DNA of 64,000 nucleotides from Dendronephthya gigantea (GCF_004324835.1 NW_021163109.1:248001-312000), one strand, 5' to 3'. Numbered from the stretch's first letter, positions 35,325 to 48,988 are shown. The notes: generated by a model from the sequence alone, not told the origin. A program made the numbers and translations.

Positions 35325-38201
35325 TTAATGTTGCTTATAACAGCCATAAAATTCGACTCTCATCGAGATGTGATCTCCCCAATCTGTTGGATGAACGCGA
35401 ATGAACCGAGTGGAAATATAAGGAACAATCTTGTGATGGACAATGGTATTCTTGTCACTGTTAGCTTTAAATTCCTGTAGATATATGAAAATAGATTTTG
35501 GGCTGCGGTAATGTCGTATAGATAATGTAAAATTGATACAATCACGGCCGGAGAGACTTAACGTCTAGTCGTACGCGCACGAATCGTTACAAGAAAATCT
35601 ATTTAAATTTAAAAGTTGAAAGACAAGGATACTTCATTATTTTAAATTTCCTGAAACATCAACAACTTATATATTTCAAAAATTTAGCCTCAATTTTCTA
35701 CTTGTTTTGTGCCAATTTCAATCTATTTCTTAAAACTTAACGAAGGCCTCACGCAGTAGATTCCTTTCAAATTTCATTTCGAAATTATAATAATTATTAG
35801 TTTCTCTATGAAAAAAAACCAGGTTAAAATCATTTTAAACTTTTTCTACTGAAATGAAATAAAATTTTCAGGGGTGAATTTTCGCCAAAAACTTTCCGTT
35901 TCCGGTTTCGAAGCAGGGAACTGTGTGTAAAATGGAGCTTTATAGACCGAAGTCTTGACAGTACGGGCCGAGCGATAGCGAGGTCCGTACTATAAAAGAC
36001 CGAGGTCCGATATTTTTGCAGTACGGACCGAACGAATTCGGTTAATAGGGGATTTATTATATGGCATACAGTATTTAGTTTATTTATTTATACAATGCGC
36101 TGCAGCATTCTTGCCGGCTCTTTCGCCAGCCAGTCGCCAAGCAAGCACTGATGTGGCTTCCAAAACTTATTTACTCGTTAAGTAAGAATGATACAATAAT
36201 ATAAACAAAAATCAAAGTTTCACATGTACCAAATAATGCTCTTCTTCGTCCATTCTCCGTCGATATTTTTCGTGTCAAAAATAAAAGTGCAAGCTTGTTT
36301 TTTTTTCAAAAATATGAGAGTTGGACCGTTACTACGGCAACGGTCTAATACTAGGGGATTCCAAATCGGCAAAGAACCAATCAGCGCACGCCATTTTAGT
36401 CACGAGACCGCGTGCCATATAATAAAATTAGGTATTCTATAAAATTGATAACTTCTTATTAATCGAGCGCGAGTTGTTTACTGAGAAATATCGAACCGAG
36501 ATATTTTTGAATTGACCGAGCTCGCAGAGCGAGGTTTGTACAAAAGATCGAGGTCCCGATATTTGCCGGCAAAGACCGAGCAAGGGAGGTCAAAAAAGTT
36601 TATTATATGGCATAAGGCATGTATTTGCACTTAAAACAAACAAGAAATGCATGAATTCGTATTAGTAGGCTGGTACGTATTTGATAAAAACAAAAGCAAG
36701 AAATTGAATTATTTAGTTTAGCCAAAATGTCTTGAGTCTTATTAATTTGAAAAGCAAATACATTTCTCATGAACATTTATTTGTGGCTTTTTCATTCAGA
36801 ATTTCTCTGTTTTTCATCTCGTAATGGATCACCGGTAACGCCAGTCCATTACGCAAAAGTAATGGACTGCTGAAAATTCATCTCAGCCAATTACTGAGCT
36901 CCATTTCACCGGAAGTGACGCTTGTCATATAATAATTCGCTATAAACGCTGTAATATTCATATTATCAAATTTTGCATAAATCGTAATCTTAAAGACCGC
37001 ATCGTGATCGTCACGTGACTATTACATCCATTCTTTCTATACAATTAAGAATGATTTGAATTACGTGAACTGAAAATCATCGTCTGGGGTAAACACGGTG
37101 TTTGATTTGTCATATATCGTTAAAACTTCACAGGTTATAACACTATGCAATGGTGTCTAGAGACGTGGGGAGGTAGGTGATGACGTATTGCTTTTTCGTC
37201 GACTGGAACCCGGATCTTTCTGCAACCTTATTGGATCTTATACTTATATATTATTATTTGTGCAAAATACCTTTACTGCTTCTCCTGTGGTATAGACTTG
37301 GAAAATTTTCCCATCTTGGCTGGAAGAGACGGTGTAGCTTTTAACAAACTGATCATGTTCACTGCGTCCTTGGGTACTTATTTCTGTGACCATAGTGGAT
37401 CTTTGAAAATCAACCTGAAGCCACTGATGAAGATCGTTGTACAAAGATGACCAAGACCCTGTTCTTCCATGACGCGGCGTGAAATTTAATCTTCCATTTG
37501 CCGCACCAAAGTAGATATCGTATTCGCTTGATGCCGTGATTTGGTTATCACGAATTTGACCATTTTCCATCCCGAGAGCCATCCGGGTGACTGAAATGAG
37601 AATGTTGTTGAATATTTAACAGTTATTCTGCGAACTCGAGTCGTATATGCGCTTATTATGTACACATGTACAAACGCTGGATAAAATTAACTTGCAATTT
37701 CATTCGTTATTTTCAAATTGTTTTAAGGTAAATCTCTAAATAATTTGTCTTTCTACGCATTTAAACGACTATATTTTTGTAGATACTAGTTTCGATTTAA
37801 TCATCTTCAGTTTACTTTCCAACCGATATGAAAATAATGGAAAAGTCTTTACAAGTCTCAATAGATTATATTTCAAGAAACAAATTTATTCGTAATTTGA
37901 ACAAAAGTGAATACTCGCATCGTGTTTTTTTCGAACGTTTTATGACAGAAAAACAGAAACAAAACCTATATTTTGGAAACCTACATTTTTTAGCCTACCG
38001 TTGAATACTTTTATTTCAAAGTTCGTCGACCTCTCGGCGCATTTTGATGTACTTCTATCAAGGAAAACGTGAATTTCATCGTCGTTTAACCCCCCAAATC
38101 TCGGTGCCATTTTGTTTACGTTTGTCTACTACCCAGATATGAGCTAATATCTGTCTGGTAAAGAACCAATCAGATTGCATGTTAGCCCATATCCAGCACT
38201 T

Positions 38202-38297
<96 letters not shown>

Positions 38298-41200
38298 TAC
38301 TGATATATGTATTTGACTTTAGAACAATGTCGACATAACTGCTCTACACTATTAAATAATATTTCTAACAACGAGAGCAAGTTTAGTTACCGTTTTCGCA
38401 AAGTCTTCCTTCGTAACAATCTAAACATTGACAGAAATATTGTTCGTCTGGATCCCAAATCATGGTTCCACCATTATAACATTCATTAACTTCTGCCTGG
38501 CAGGCTTCCTTAATGACAAAAGATACGATCGATCATGCATGCTTTAAGCACGGCACAAGCTAGAGCGAGTCTTTTGGTAATGACGTATCACGTTTTCCTG
38601 ATCCTAAACATAGGTCGGATCTAGGATTTTTCGCACGTTAGTCAAAATGATCGCAAGGTGAAAACGGGGTGGTGGCTCAATTTCCCTCCCCCCGGAAGAA
38701 TTTGAAAAATTATTAACTATCAAATGAATCCGAAATTTATACGAAAAATGATACGCACAAAAATGGTTAAGTGGTTAATGAGCCTCTAGTTTTAATATAA
38801 TTAATAGCATGCAGAAACATGTGTGTCCAAGAAAAGGCAATAATTATTACATGGTTTGGTGGTGGCATTAATCGTTGTACTGTTTGACATAGACATGAAT
38901 TTTTACACATTTTTGCGAGCATTATAAATGCCAACCTTGGATTGTTACATGCAGTATATCTCGTATATCTATAATATTGTAATATAGGTACTTTGTATTT
39001 TAAATGACTTTAAATAAATGCAATGAAACAAGTGAAAAATTGTTGCCCGTTTCATGTCATGACAAAGTAAAGAGGGTTTCTTTTTTAAATGAAATTGTTG
39101 TGTAACATTTATGTTTTCGTTCCTATATAACAAAACACTTAATGTACACTACCTCGGGAAATAGTGAGTTTGTTCGAGAGTCTGAATGTTTCCCGTGACG
39201 AAGTCGAGGGAAACATTGAGACTCGAGGGAAAACAAAACTCACTATTTCCGGGAGCATACAATAAATGTATATTATTTTCCACTTTTTTTTTTACAAAAT
39301 TTTGCGACTTTGTGTTTTTCTAATGTTAGCAGGCTCTCCTAAGATGTGGTGCATCGCCAATTATTTAATATCAATTCCAAACTGCTTTTGCGTATTAAAC
39401 TGGAAAATGACGTTGAATGCGAAACAAAATATTTTTAGGAAAAATGGTTGAAAATTCTTACAAATTGACTTCTGTCCACGTTAATCTTGTAAAACGTCCA
39501 CACTTGCTCTTCCTTGGTAACTTCTTGTTTGTCAAATTTATGCTCAGTTGTGTTGGTTAACTGACAGTTTAACCCCTTTCCATCCACTTTTTTCTTGTAA
39601 TTATACGCCACACAAAAACGGTTTACAGCGCACTGAAGCTCACAAAATATGACCATTTCTTCTTTAAACTGAGCAATTACATTTGATTTCAATCCAGATA
39701 CTCCTAAACACACAGATTACAGAGTCCCTGATTAACAAGGAAAGAACCAAATCCCGGGTTATCTCCCACAACAATGGTGCGTTAGGTGAAAGTTCGACGA
39801 GACACGGACAGGCAGGCCACAGGATCACGTTATAACCACGCCATTAGCGGTCACCTGTATCCCTGCAAGCCGCAATATCTTCTTGGAAACTTATACAGTA
39901 TAACAACAACCTATCTCAGGTTAACTACATTTTAGATTAAATATATTTTGTCGATTTGTTTCTTAATCCATCTAGCCATAATTTATCGTATATTAATTGC
40001 TTTTATAAAATACTTTTTTGAGTAATTTTGTTTTGATCAATGCTGTATTTATACTGTTTCTATTTCTACAAATCGCTTCCATAAGGAAATACTTATAAAA
40101 GTATGTAATAAGAAAACTAATAATGTGCAAGAAAAGTAAATCCATGTGCATTTGTCAGTAATTTTTTACTTTCTTGCTACTGTATTCATTGAAAATAGTT
40201 TGTTTGCTCTCACGGCTGAAAGCTTATATGAATAAATAGATTACATGGTGTATATCACAAACATTTGACAACTATTTAACATGCAAAATTCAAAGAGGTG
40301 ATCGGCCAAAGGTGCATGTGGTGATATTCAAGAGATGATTGGCCAAAAGCAATTTACACCAAGATTGTAAGTCAAAGTTGTTGTAGAGAAACTTCAAAGC
40401 AAGTTAAGCCTGTGATAAAATTCTTGTACGTTTGCATGGTGACATGAAATAAGTATATATTGCAGCGATGCCCGGGTTAACGGACCGAAAGCTTTCCAGT
40501 ATTATATAAATACTTGGCTGCGTGGTGTACTTACAAGCTAACTTACTTAAACCTGCTTAATCAGGCGATAGCTGCTGTGTTTCACGGCTTACTAGTTACC
40601 TTCCTGTGAAAATAGCCGCAAAAAAGGTATACTAAAATCAGTTTCTTTTCCGGAAAAATGAACAAACGAACAAGAGGCCTGTTCTGGCGTTAACTCCAGC
40701 GCACGTGCCAGTCTTCAATATAGAGCTTCTGAACATAAACAATACAGTTCATATTCGCATTTAGATGCCTTGCGAACCTAAATGTTCGATCGCTAAATTC
40801 AGAAGCACATCGTACTTTCAAAAGTATAGAAGTTCAATTGTTCAAAAATGTAAATAAACCGCATGATACATTCGCTTTGTCTTACACTTTGCCTTTGGCT
40901 TTGGAATTCGCGCTTATATAGTTATACTAGAAATACATGCATGCAGCAACCCCTAGCTATTTCAAACTAAGTACACAATTTCCTGAGTTAACCTGACCTA
41001 AACTTATATTATGAAATGACACAAAACTCAAATCAGTCTTATTATATTTTACCGAGTATATTATAGCTAATGTTTCCATCATTCAATACAAAAATAATCA
41101 TAAAGCTAGTGTAAACATTGCCCGTTCAATTTTGCTGCATTATACAATGCCAGCAATTAAGTAACGGTTTAAAATCGAAGTTTCAAACGATTAAAACAGT

Positions 41201-43186
41201 ACAAAATCTTCACAGACAAAGAAAAAACTTCAAATGTTATTTTATTCTGTCATTGCAGTCGACGCCGGCGGCTAAAAGTTTTATACTTTATAAATATAGT
41301 GTGTATTTTTGATACCAAAATTCAAATTACACTTTCAAAAACACTTTTTGAAGTTAAAGCAAAGGTCGCGAAGCAAATACGAAATAGACAAAGTAAACAC
41401 GTACCCTTTGTCTTTGAAAACATTTATAAGTTTGCAGATTATGAATTATTCCTCTTACACGGCTTTGTTTTGACTGTATCCACGTTCATCTTTGCTAACT
41501 GTCATGCTTCATATATCTTGTTTCTTCTCGTTTTACTTTCTTTGCACAAAGCATAGGCAGCCCAATGGCGACTCGCGTGTTCAGGCAATGTAGGCATTAT
41601 ATAGTATATATATATATATCCTATAGGATATATATATACTATATAATGCCTACATTGCCTGAACACGCGAGTCGCCATTGGGCTGCCTATGCACAAAGTT
41701 TATGAAACGCTTTTACAAAAATGTTTACGAAATGACAGTTTATATAAATTGCTGACGTTCTCATTGAAATACAAACTTTCTGTCTTAGCCAATCAGAACG
41801 TTCGTTGATTACCAGACGTTACTCGCGCATGCGCATAACTTACAAAACCACCCAACGTCGACCGTCCATGACAAAGAATTTGGACAACTTTGGATTCGCC
41901 TATGTTCTACCGGATTCCGGGTGTAATTCCTAATCTCCCTGCGGAATTAGTACCCTCGCAGGCGCTCCGCGCCCGCTCGGGGATTAAATCTTCAATACTG
42001 TGCAAACTACGACGTGTCAACGCACCCATACACGACCACATCATCTTGTCAAACGGCGAAATAGCAGCGATATTTTTAAAATGGGACCAGAATCTACATG
42101 TATTAAATAATTATATTCTTACTCCAATTCAATCTAAACTTAATCGAACAGCATGAAAAGAACGGTTTATTTGTTCCTCTTGGAGGAATTGCCTCGTATC
42201 ATGTGAGAGAAATCAAATCGCGCATCGGAAAATTAGCCAAAGCTGTGCACCACAGCTCTTGGGAGATAAGACTGGGACGTAGATAAATCCAATCACATAC
42301 ACATTTCAAATAGTATATTTCGCGCCATTACAGACCTGCGACGACGAAAAATAAAAAAAACCCAAAAAAAAACCGGGTCGCTGGCGCCGGAGTAATTATA
42401 TGCCTATTTTAGATGACATAGATTCTGTCACTACAAGGTATATAGGTGTTAAAGTTGCCATGAAAGCAAGTAATATATTACACAAATTTCAACAGAAGCC
42501 AAAAGAAGCCAGATGGTAAATCTTCATAAACAAAATTAGTCATCACTAAGTGGCGTCGGCAAAAGGGTCTAAAACTTTGATGGAATATGACTTGTTTCCG
42601 TGGCAACGGCAACGCATATTCCTGGTTGGAATAGTGATTAAAGAATGTCATTTGAAATAGTTATTACTATAGAGAATTAAATTTAGTGTGTATGTATAAT
42701 TTCATATCGTAAAAAATACAAAATGCCGTAGACAAATGGAATCTGGTCTGCTTCTTGCTAGAACTATTGACTTTGAAACAAGGAATATGCTGTGTTTTTA
42801 TACGAATAAGGTTGAAGTGAAAAACAGCCCTAATGGCGTACAGATATAGTAATGCTCTCTCTATCATAGTAAAATGTTTTAAAGTAATATACAAATAAAA
42901 CAACAAGAAAGTCGCCTACTTACCCCGACGAAGTGCGGGATATTGTTGAGAAGTAACAGTGGCGTAGCCAGAACGATAATTGGGGGGGCCAATATTCATA
43001 TATTCGTGATACGCAGGTTCAATTTCTTTTCAAATCAATTGTCTTTACAGTCTGTTAACATGAATATATGAATATGGGCCCCCCCAATTATCGATGCTGG
43101 CTACGCCACTGAGAAGTAATGAGGCAAATCAAATGTAATAATATTGAAGATTGAAACCATCTAGGGATTCCATTGAGGATCTTCAT
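35325..43186 (-). CDS. Gene A: secreted PAN-EGF-F5/8 C protein, signal exon broken by a MITE
   Basis: Exons 43186-42924 (signal peptide, interrupted), 39703-39462 (PAN/apple), 38508-38391 (EGF), 37590-37271 and 35474-35325 (F5/8 C, stop TAA). All phases agree, and without the insertion the product would be 309 residues. The PAN domain has CELQCAVNRFC, VAYNYKK and INCQLT-like LNCQLT. The EGF has all six cysteines (ACQ, NECYNGGT, YFCQC, DCYEG, LCEN). The discoidin-type F5/8 C runs from ENGQIRDNQITASSEYD through WLQVDFQ to HISMRVEFYGC. Such proteins bind cell surfaces, lipids or glycans outside the cell. The signal exon carries a 155-bp hAT-type MITE that brings an early stop, so the gene is probably not expressed as a normal secreted protein unless another first exon is used. 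Confidence 0.85.
35935..36615. mobile_element. Pair of related MITEs (CCGAGGTCCGATATTT family) in gene A intron 4
   Basis: Copies at about 35935-36060 and 36455-36615 resemble the element at 21686-21832. Phrases TTTATTATATGGCATA and, inverted, TGCCATATAATAAAAT near 36415 mark internal ends, so 36050-36425 may be a further unit carried between them. None codes for protein. Confidence 0.5.
38203..38294. repeat. TA microsatellite in gene A
   Basis: Nearly pure TA tract of about 90 bp in the intron between the EGF and F5/8 exons. Gene B has no such tract at the matching place. Confidence 0.95.
40670..42385. mobile_element. Insertion of about 1.7 kb in gene A intron 1, absent from gene B
   Basis: Gene B reads GGAACGAACTAATTATATGCC at 61606-61627; gene A splits this after GAAC (near 40672) and resumes at TAATTATATGCC (near 42391). 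The inserted DNA includes 41145-41815, which also occurs inverted at 60252-60868, and an unrecognised 88-codon ORF (41890-42156). Clear terminal repeats were not seen; only short GGCG-containing similarity occurs near the two ends. Confidence 0.5.
41551..41689. mobile_element. Perfectly palindromic hAT-like MITE (139 bp)
   Basis: The whole element is one palindrome: GCATAGGCAGCCCAATGGCG and onward is mirrored exactly, around a TA-rich centre with TCCTATAGGA. It is flanked by the 8-bp repeat TGCACAAA (41543-41550 and 41690-41697). The related inverted segment at 60252-60868 has TTTGTGCA only once (60376-60383), which is the empty site. An 8-bp duplication fits hAT transposition. Confidence 0.85.
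42957..43111. mobile_element. hAT-type MITE inserted in the signal-peptide exon of gene A
   Basis: Ends CAGTGGCGTAGCCAG and CTGGCTACGCCACTG, with GGGGGGGCC and GGGCCCCCCC inside. The 8-bp duplication AGAAGTAA flanks it at 42949-42956 and 43112-43119. Gene B has a single AGAAGTAA at the same place (about 62112-62119). The element brings an in-frame TAA ten codons or fewer after the insertion point on the gene's strand. Confidence 0.95.
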
Positions 43187-44335
43187 CTTCGCTCGAATAT
43201 TGCTTGTAAAGATAACGAAGAAACGTTGCCCACTTTAACTTCTTGCCGTTGAAAAGGATTAAATTAACGAATTTCTCCAAAAGCCAAACAAGTGCAGCTT
43301 GTCAGTCTTTGCAAACAAAATTTATTGTTGTGAGAAACGAGGAGAAAAACGTCCGAAATTACGAAAACATTTCTTGTTTCCGTGGCAACTTTAAAAAACA
43401 CACGTTGTAAGAAAGCGAAGTAAGTCCGGTCAATGAGTGCATGTACACAAGTATTTCATGTAGTTTTTGTTCAGAAATATAATGAAAGCATTTGTTCTCA
43501 AAACTATTAAATTATCTTGCAAAATTTATAAAGATTCCTGAGATATCATGGAATCCTTATCAACCCCGCGCAGGCGTGAAATGCCATGCATGCATGGATA
43601 TTAATTCCGCCCGGAGATTTAAATTACATCTTGGTATCGGTGACGCAAAATCCGAAATATTCTGAATTTTATGTTATGGACGGTCAACGTTACGTTGGTT
43701 TTGTTGTTTTTCAGTTGGAGCATATATGCATGCGAAAAGAAATCTGTCAAGGAGAACAAACAGGTGAATATGCATCCCCCGTCAATTATCACACTACGTG
43801 ATCTTATGAAATGCTAATTATATTCACATTTTCTTAAGATAAATTTTAGGGATCCTTTGTGTCAGGCACGACACCTATTTAAGCCTGGTTTCGATCCGTA
43901 TGACGCAGACCTGTAGCTTATTTTCTGTAATCATCCGCTGAGGAGAAAATGGTTTAAGAAAGGCAAAAGATTTTACACATCAATAATCACCATCATCAAT
44001 AATACTTTGCCGACGTCGGTGACATATGCAAACCGGGCTTTATTTGAGCCTAGTTTGTACTCTCGCTCGTTACTTTCTTTACGACGAGTGGGTGATTAAC
44101 AAGACGGAAACATCTGGACACATGGCCAGGAAATGTGGGGCAACCTGCTGCCAAACAAAAGCATATTAGCATATCATAAGCATATTCATAAACGGAATTT
44201 TAATAAAAATCTATGCGACCATAGTCATAAAGCAACGAAATTGCCACTCTACAATCCTAAGCATTTATTTTAATGCAGAATGGAAAAGAGCCATATTATA
44301 AGAAATGTAAGCCTGATTCTCTCTGGGCCGGTTGT

Positions 44336-44688
44336 ACAGGGTAAGTAAAAAAAACCTGACACCTTTGAAATTTAAATTAGCTGCAATGTGCATGTCTGTA
44401 ATCGGCTGTAATGAGACTGAAGTTGCCTAAAATATCTTATGGGTATACGAAGCAAATCAAACAAATTTACCTTGAACATAAAGTTTGTTCTCTTTGGGAG
44501 TTAAAATGCATTCTAAGCTCTGTAATAAAAAAGAAGGTGGAATTAGTTCAATTGGTTTAAACACTTTCGCATTAATCAACCACACGTCTTGTTGATTGTG
44601 CACAATGGGAATTGTCAAATTCCAGCCATAAGTTCGCAGCTAATTTGAATTTCAAAGGTGTCAGTTTTTTTTATTCACCCTGTATAAA
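44336..44688. mobile_element. Tc1/mariner-like MITE (TACAGGGT ends)
   Basis: Terminal inverted repeats of about 50 bp: CAGGGTAAGTAAAAAAAACC, then TGACACCTTTGAAATT, mirrored at 44640-44688. TA flanks at each side fit a TA target. It is non-coding. The first bases are like those of the 6-kb foldback at 5014, suggesting a related transposase. Confidence 0.75.
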
Positions 44689-45239
44689 AACGTCGTTAAC
44701 TTTAACTATGATTAGCGCTAATCACTGTAGTTAAATCCTTAACTATGATTAGTTAACTACACGAGGTAACTGCGTTGCACAAAACGTAGTTTGCCGAATG
44801 ATTAACTAATTACGCAGTTAACTTGCGTGGAGCTTGCGTGTGGTTGTTAAACAGAGAAGTAGCATGAAGTGTCTGGAATTTTTTAAATGCTGTTATTGAT
44901 TTTGAGCAAGACCGTGGGCTCGTATTTACAAAAATTGACAGTATTTTGATCTAAAATATTTGAAAAAATGCAATAAAACTAAATACTTCATAAAGCGGAA
45001 TTTGATTCAGTGCATGCATGTAAACTTCGTGTGATCAAATATTTTCGATCGTTTTGTTTCGTAATACTGTAAAGCTAAGCAAATCTTTACATCCATTCTT
45101 TAATCACTTGGGAGTTTAAAAACTTAAATATCTTTTTCCATAAATATTTTCTGGGCTGACAAAAACCATATTTTGTAAAGGTTTTAAAACGAACGGCGGT
45201 TCAGAAGCTCTTCAACGAAAACAGTGGATTAAAATTTAA

Positions 45240-47518
45240 AGTGCCTATATCAACCTCAGGGAAATAACCTACTTAGATAGATTAGACGATTTTAAGAACA
45301 TTAAACATTTGCAATATATTTGATACGACGAAAATTTGATCTTCAGGTACTTTTCGGGCCTCAAAGTTGGCTTTTTTCGTGTTTGACCGTGAGGTGCTCT
45401 GAGTGGGAACTAGTTGCACTTTTTCACAGGAAGTGACGTACATTGGAGAACACGCTAATTTTGTAAACAAGAAACACGCTTTAAAATATAGAAATATTGC
45501 GGCAATAAAGTGCAAAATCTTGGAGTATATAAACTTTTTGGTTCGTTTTTCGCTAAACTGACGTCGTCAAATCCTTCCGACAACTTAGACAGCCAACTTG
45601 ATTCGGATATTTAATTCATCCCGGATTATGTATTGCCAATATTGGAAGTTGAAGACGATGCGATACTGTTGCTTCAAGAGACAGTACGCCTACACATGAC
45701 GGTTTATATCAACCTTACCAAGACAAACCGATTGCTGACCATGTCAACAATAACTAGAGGCTAATATGCATGTCCTTTAGCCATTTCAATCCAATTGATC
45801 TATATTGTATATGCTTATGATTCCATAAGACAAAGGTTTGAAGGTTTTAAAGATCTTTCCTCCAAAACTTTGTCTGGAATGGAATCATAAGCACATGCTG
45901 ACAAAAGTATTCTTCTTTTTCCTAAGTAGCTATATAAACCAATAGACCTTTTCAGCTTGTATGCAAATTAACCCATTTCAAGTCACAATTGCATGCAAGC
46001 TGAAAAGGTCTATTGGTTTATAGCTACTTGGGAGAGAGAAGAATACCTTCGTTGGCATGTGCTCATGATTCCATTCCAGACAAAGTTTTGGAGGAAAGAT
46101 CTTTAAAACCTTCAAACCTTTGTCTTGTGGAATCATTTAAGAAATAGAAAACATTTTCCGTGTTTCTATACAGTTATAGAAACCCGCGTGGGAGTTTGGG
46201 AGAACGAGAAATAATCAGTGGGAAAACGAGCCCGTAGGGCGAGTTTTTCCACGTTATTTCGAGTTCTCCCAAACTCCCACAAGTGTTTCTATAACTGTAT
46301 AGAAACACAGGAAAAAATGTTTTCTATTTCTTTTATAATATAACTCAATAAAAAGATTTTGTACAAATATTATGATTCGATTCAATTATAAATTCTCATT
46401 ACATTGCTTCGCTTGTCAAGTGCGGCGGGAAAATTCCCGTGTTTCTATACAGTTATAGAAACACGTTTCTCGACCAATCAGCAAGCGCGTACTATAAATG
46501 TTATATTATAAAAGCATATACAATATAGATCAATTGGAAGTATTGAGAACTTATTCTAAATTATCATGTTTGAATTGAAATGGCTAAAGGACATGCATAT
46601 TAGCCACTAGTTATTGTTGAATACTTGCCTGTTTTAATCACCTTGCACATTTATACTTCCTTCCATCTATGTTATGAAACAGACGCAACGACCTGGGCGC
46701 ATTGTTACGCAATGTGGGACTTCTCCAACTTCTTGTAAGACAAGTTCTCCACTCAACGCTTCAACGCTCCTGTTTTTCATTTACCAAGAGATCGATCTTG
46801 CAATTTTTACATTTCCACCTACAAAAACATATATTTATATTGATTGTGAAACAATAGGGTGAAATGTCAGTATATGTAGTGCTTTTTATATGTAATGATA
46901 TAGCACTTGCCTTTATATATTTCACTTATCAATCTGACACTGGGATAGTCCGCCGTTTTGCGAATAAAAGAAGCTGCCTTCTTTCTTCATGTACACGTCC
47001 CTCTTTTAGTCTTCATTATACTCGGCACGGTCAGCAATCGGTTTGTCTTGGTAAGGTTGATGTAAACCGTCATGTGTAGGCGTACTGTCTCTTAAAGCAA
47101 CAGTATATCGCATCGTCTTCAACTTTCAATATTGGCAATACATAATCCGGGATGAATTAAATATCCGAATCAAGTTGGCTGTCTAAGTTGTCGGAAGAAC
47201 TTGACGACGTCGTTTTAGCGAAAAACGAACCAAAAAGTTTATATACTACAAGATTTCACACTTTATTACCGCAATATTTCTATATTTTAAAGCGTGTTAC
47301 TTGTTTACAAAATAATAGCGTGTTCTCCAATGTACGTCACTTCCTGTGAAAAAGTGCAACTAGTTCCCACTCACAGCACCTCACGGTAAAACACGAAAAA
47401 AGCCAACTTTGAGGCCCGAAAAGTACATGAAGATCAAATTTTCCTCATATCAAATATATTGCAAATGTTCGTCTGATCTATCTAAGTTAGTTATTTCTCT
47501 GAGGTTGATATAGGCACT
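45240..47518. mobile_element. 2.3-kb TTAA element with long nested inverted repeats
   Basis: Ends AGTGCCTATATCAACCTCAG and CTGAGGTTGATATAGGCACT are flanked by TTAA (45236-45239, 47519-47522). Arms of about 530 bp match in reverse complement. Inside is another palindrome (45810-46140, phrases CAAAGGTTTGAAGGTTTTAA and CTGAAAAGGTCTATTGGTTT) and, inserted beside it, a copy of the TTCTATACAGTT element (46135-46513). The related block at 34098 is uninterrupted. Arm ORFs (45282-45515; 46674-46862; 46864-47079) match no transposase I know. Confidence 0.8.
46135..46513. mobile_element. TTCTATACAGTTATAGAA element, copy 2, nested
   Basis: Almost identical to 16935-17330, including GGGAGTTTGGGAGAACGAG and GCGAGTTTTTCCACGTTATT. 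It lies inside the 45240-47518 element, so it landed later than that element's palindrome formed. The close match between the two copies suggests recent activity. Confidence 0.75.
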
Positions 47519-48988
47519 TTAACCAAGGGGCAGGGTTTAGCGCTTACCCAGCTTTGAACAACCGACCCCAGCTTTTGAGCTTATCGAGTTTAAAAATTTA
47601 AAGATGCAATCGAAAAAAAATCGATCGCGCGACATTTTTCACTAAATCAAAATAATGCCTAATTCAAAATAATCCTTAAATCCAATAAATTGATCTGAAG
47701 CAACCAATTTTCATTTCAATTGATCTCGCACTGTTTTTACAGTGTGAATAATATTACAACCAGACACTAACGTGACCTATTTACCCGAATGCTGTATATG
47801 CAATTTTAGTATTAAGTTAATAAGATTATGTATACTTTCATTTTTTAAACTTTCTATAGAGTATACACGTGTACATAGAATAACATAAAATGATCAGTTT
47901 CAAGTAGATGTGAATTATTGAAGCTATTTAAAAAATCAAAGTTGGCAAATTTTGAAGCGGCAACAACTAATCTTGTAACCTTTTGATAATTTTATGAAAT
48001 TAAACTAAAGATCTTAAACTATAATTCACTATATGACACCTAATGTTGATGAGCGAACAGACTCTGGTAGTAGAGAGTGTGTTTTAGAGTGTGTATAAAA
48101 TTAGTTATACCAGAAATTAGGAGTTTTTACAATTTTAGGCTTTTACGGGCGTGTACGTACCCATACGAAAAAAAGCCGCCCATGCAAGTGTCGATATCTC
48201 ATTAAATACAGAAAGAAAGGCAATTAGCTATATCCTATAACGATTTCTGATCGGCGAAAATCACTTATTTCATGCGACAATTACAATTAAATTAAAATAA
48301 TGGTAAACAGGCTTTATATATCGAGCAACGATTAGCAGCAGATATGCTTATTATAACATAAACCCAGGCGATGCTTATTTATTATTCAGGTTTGTATATT
48401 AAAAGTCTTTACTGCAATTTAAGTCTGGTTCACACGAGTGAAATAAACATAAGTAGAAATAGGAAAGAAATCGTTTCCTCTAGGGGTCAAAAAGACAAAT
48501 TAAAAGACCAAAGGAATCTTCTTTTCCAATGTCTTTCAGCTTTGTTATGCTTCGAGTCTTACGCTTATACTTGTGCTTATGTCGATGTTTATGTCGCACG
48601 CTTCATTGCATGCATTTCTTTGTTTTGACATTCCACGGCAAGCTTGTGGTTATTTTCACATGTGTGAATCATGCTTATTTTAGGTCCGCTTAAAGTATCG
48701 AACTTTTCATACGCAGAAACTATTGTTAATGAGCTAAAATCTCTGTAAGAGTTCAGTATATAAATTCCATTTGGCACGTAAAAAGTGCGAAGTCTGCAGG
48801 AGACGGGTATTATTGCCTTTAAAATTTGACCTTTTCCGAAGAACTTCAGATACCATGTAAACACGCTTGTTGACGCTGACAGTCTATTGTGAAATGTGAC
48901 CGCCAGCTCCGTGTATGTGCGTTTTACCCAGCGTTAAGAGCTCTTTGATTTCGAGACAAAGGTCCTTTAACGGCTCTTCAAGTGTTAA

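Noticed and set aside
39130-39260. Apparent regulatory palindrome (CTCGGGAAATAGTGAGTTTG and its mirror)
   Set aside because: An inverted pair near gene A's PAN exon, more likely another small MITE than a regulatory site; borders were too unclear to list.
41890-42156. 88-codon ORF in gene A's insertion
   Set aside because: No family motif, no paralogue in gene B, and no splice context; kept only as an unrecognised ORF within a mobile insertion.
45282-45515. Minus-strand ORF with a signal-peptide-like start (MHFIAAIFLYFK)
   Set aside because: It lies wholly in one arm of the TTAA element, and the mirrored arm is not open in the same way; no splice donor leads to a host exon.
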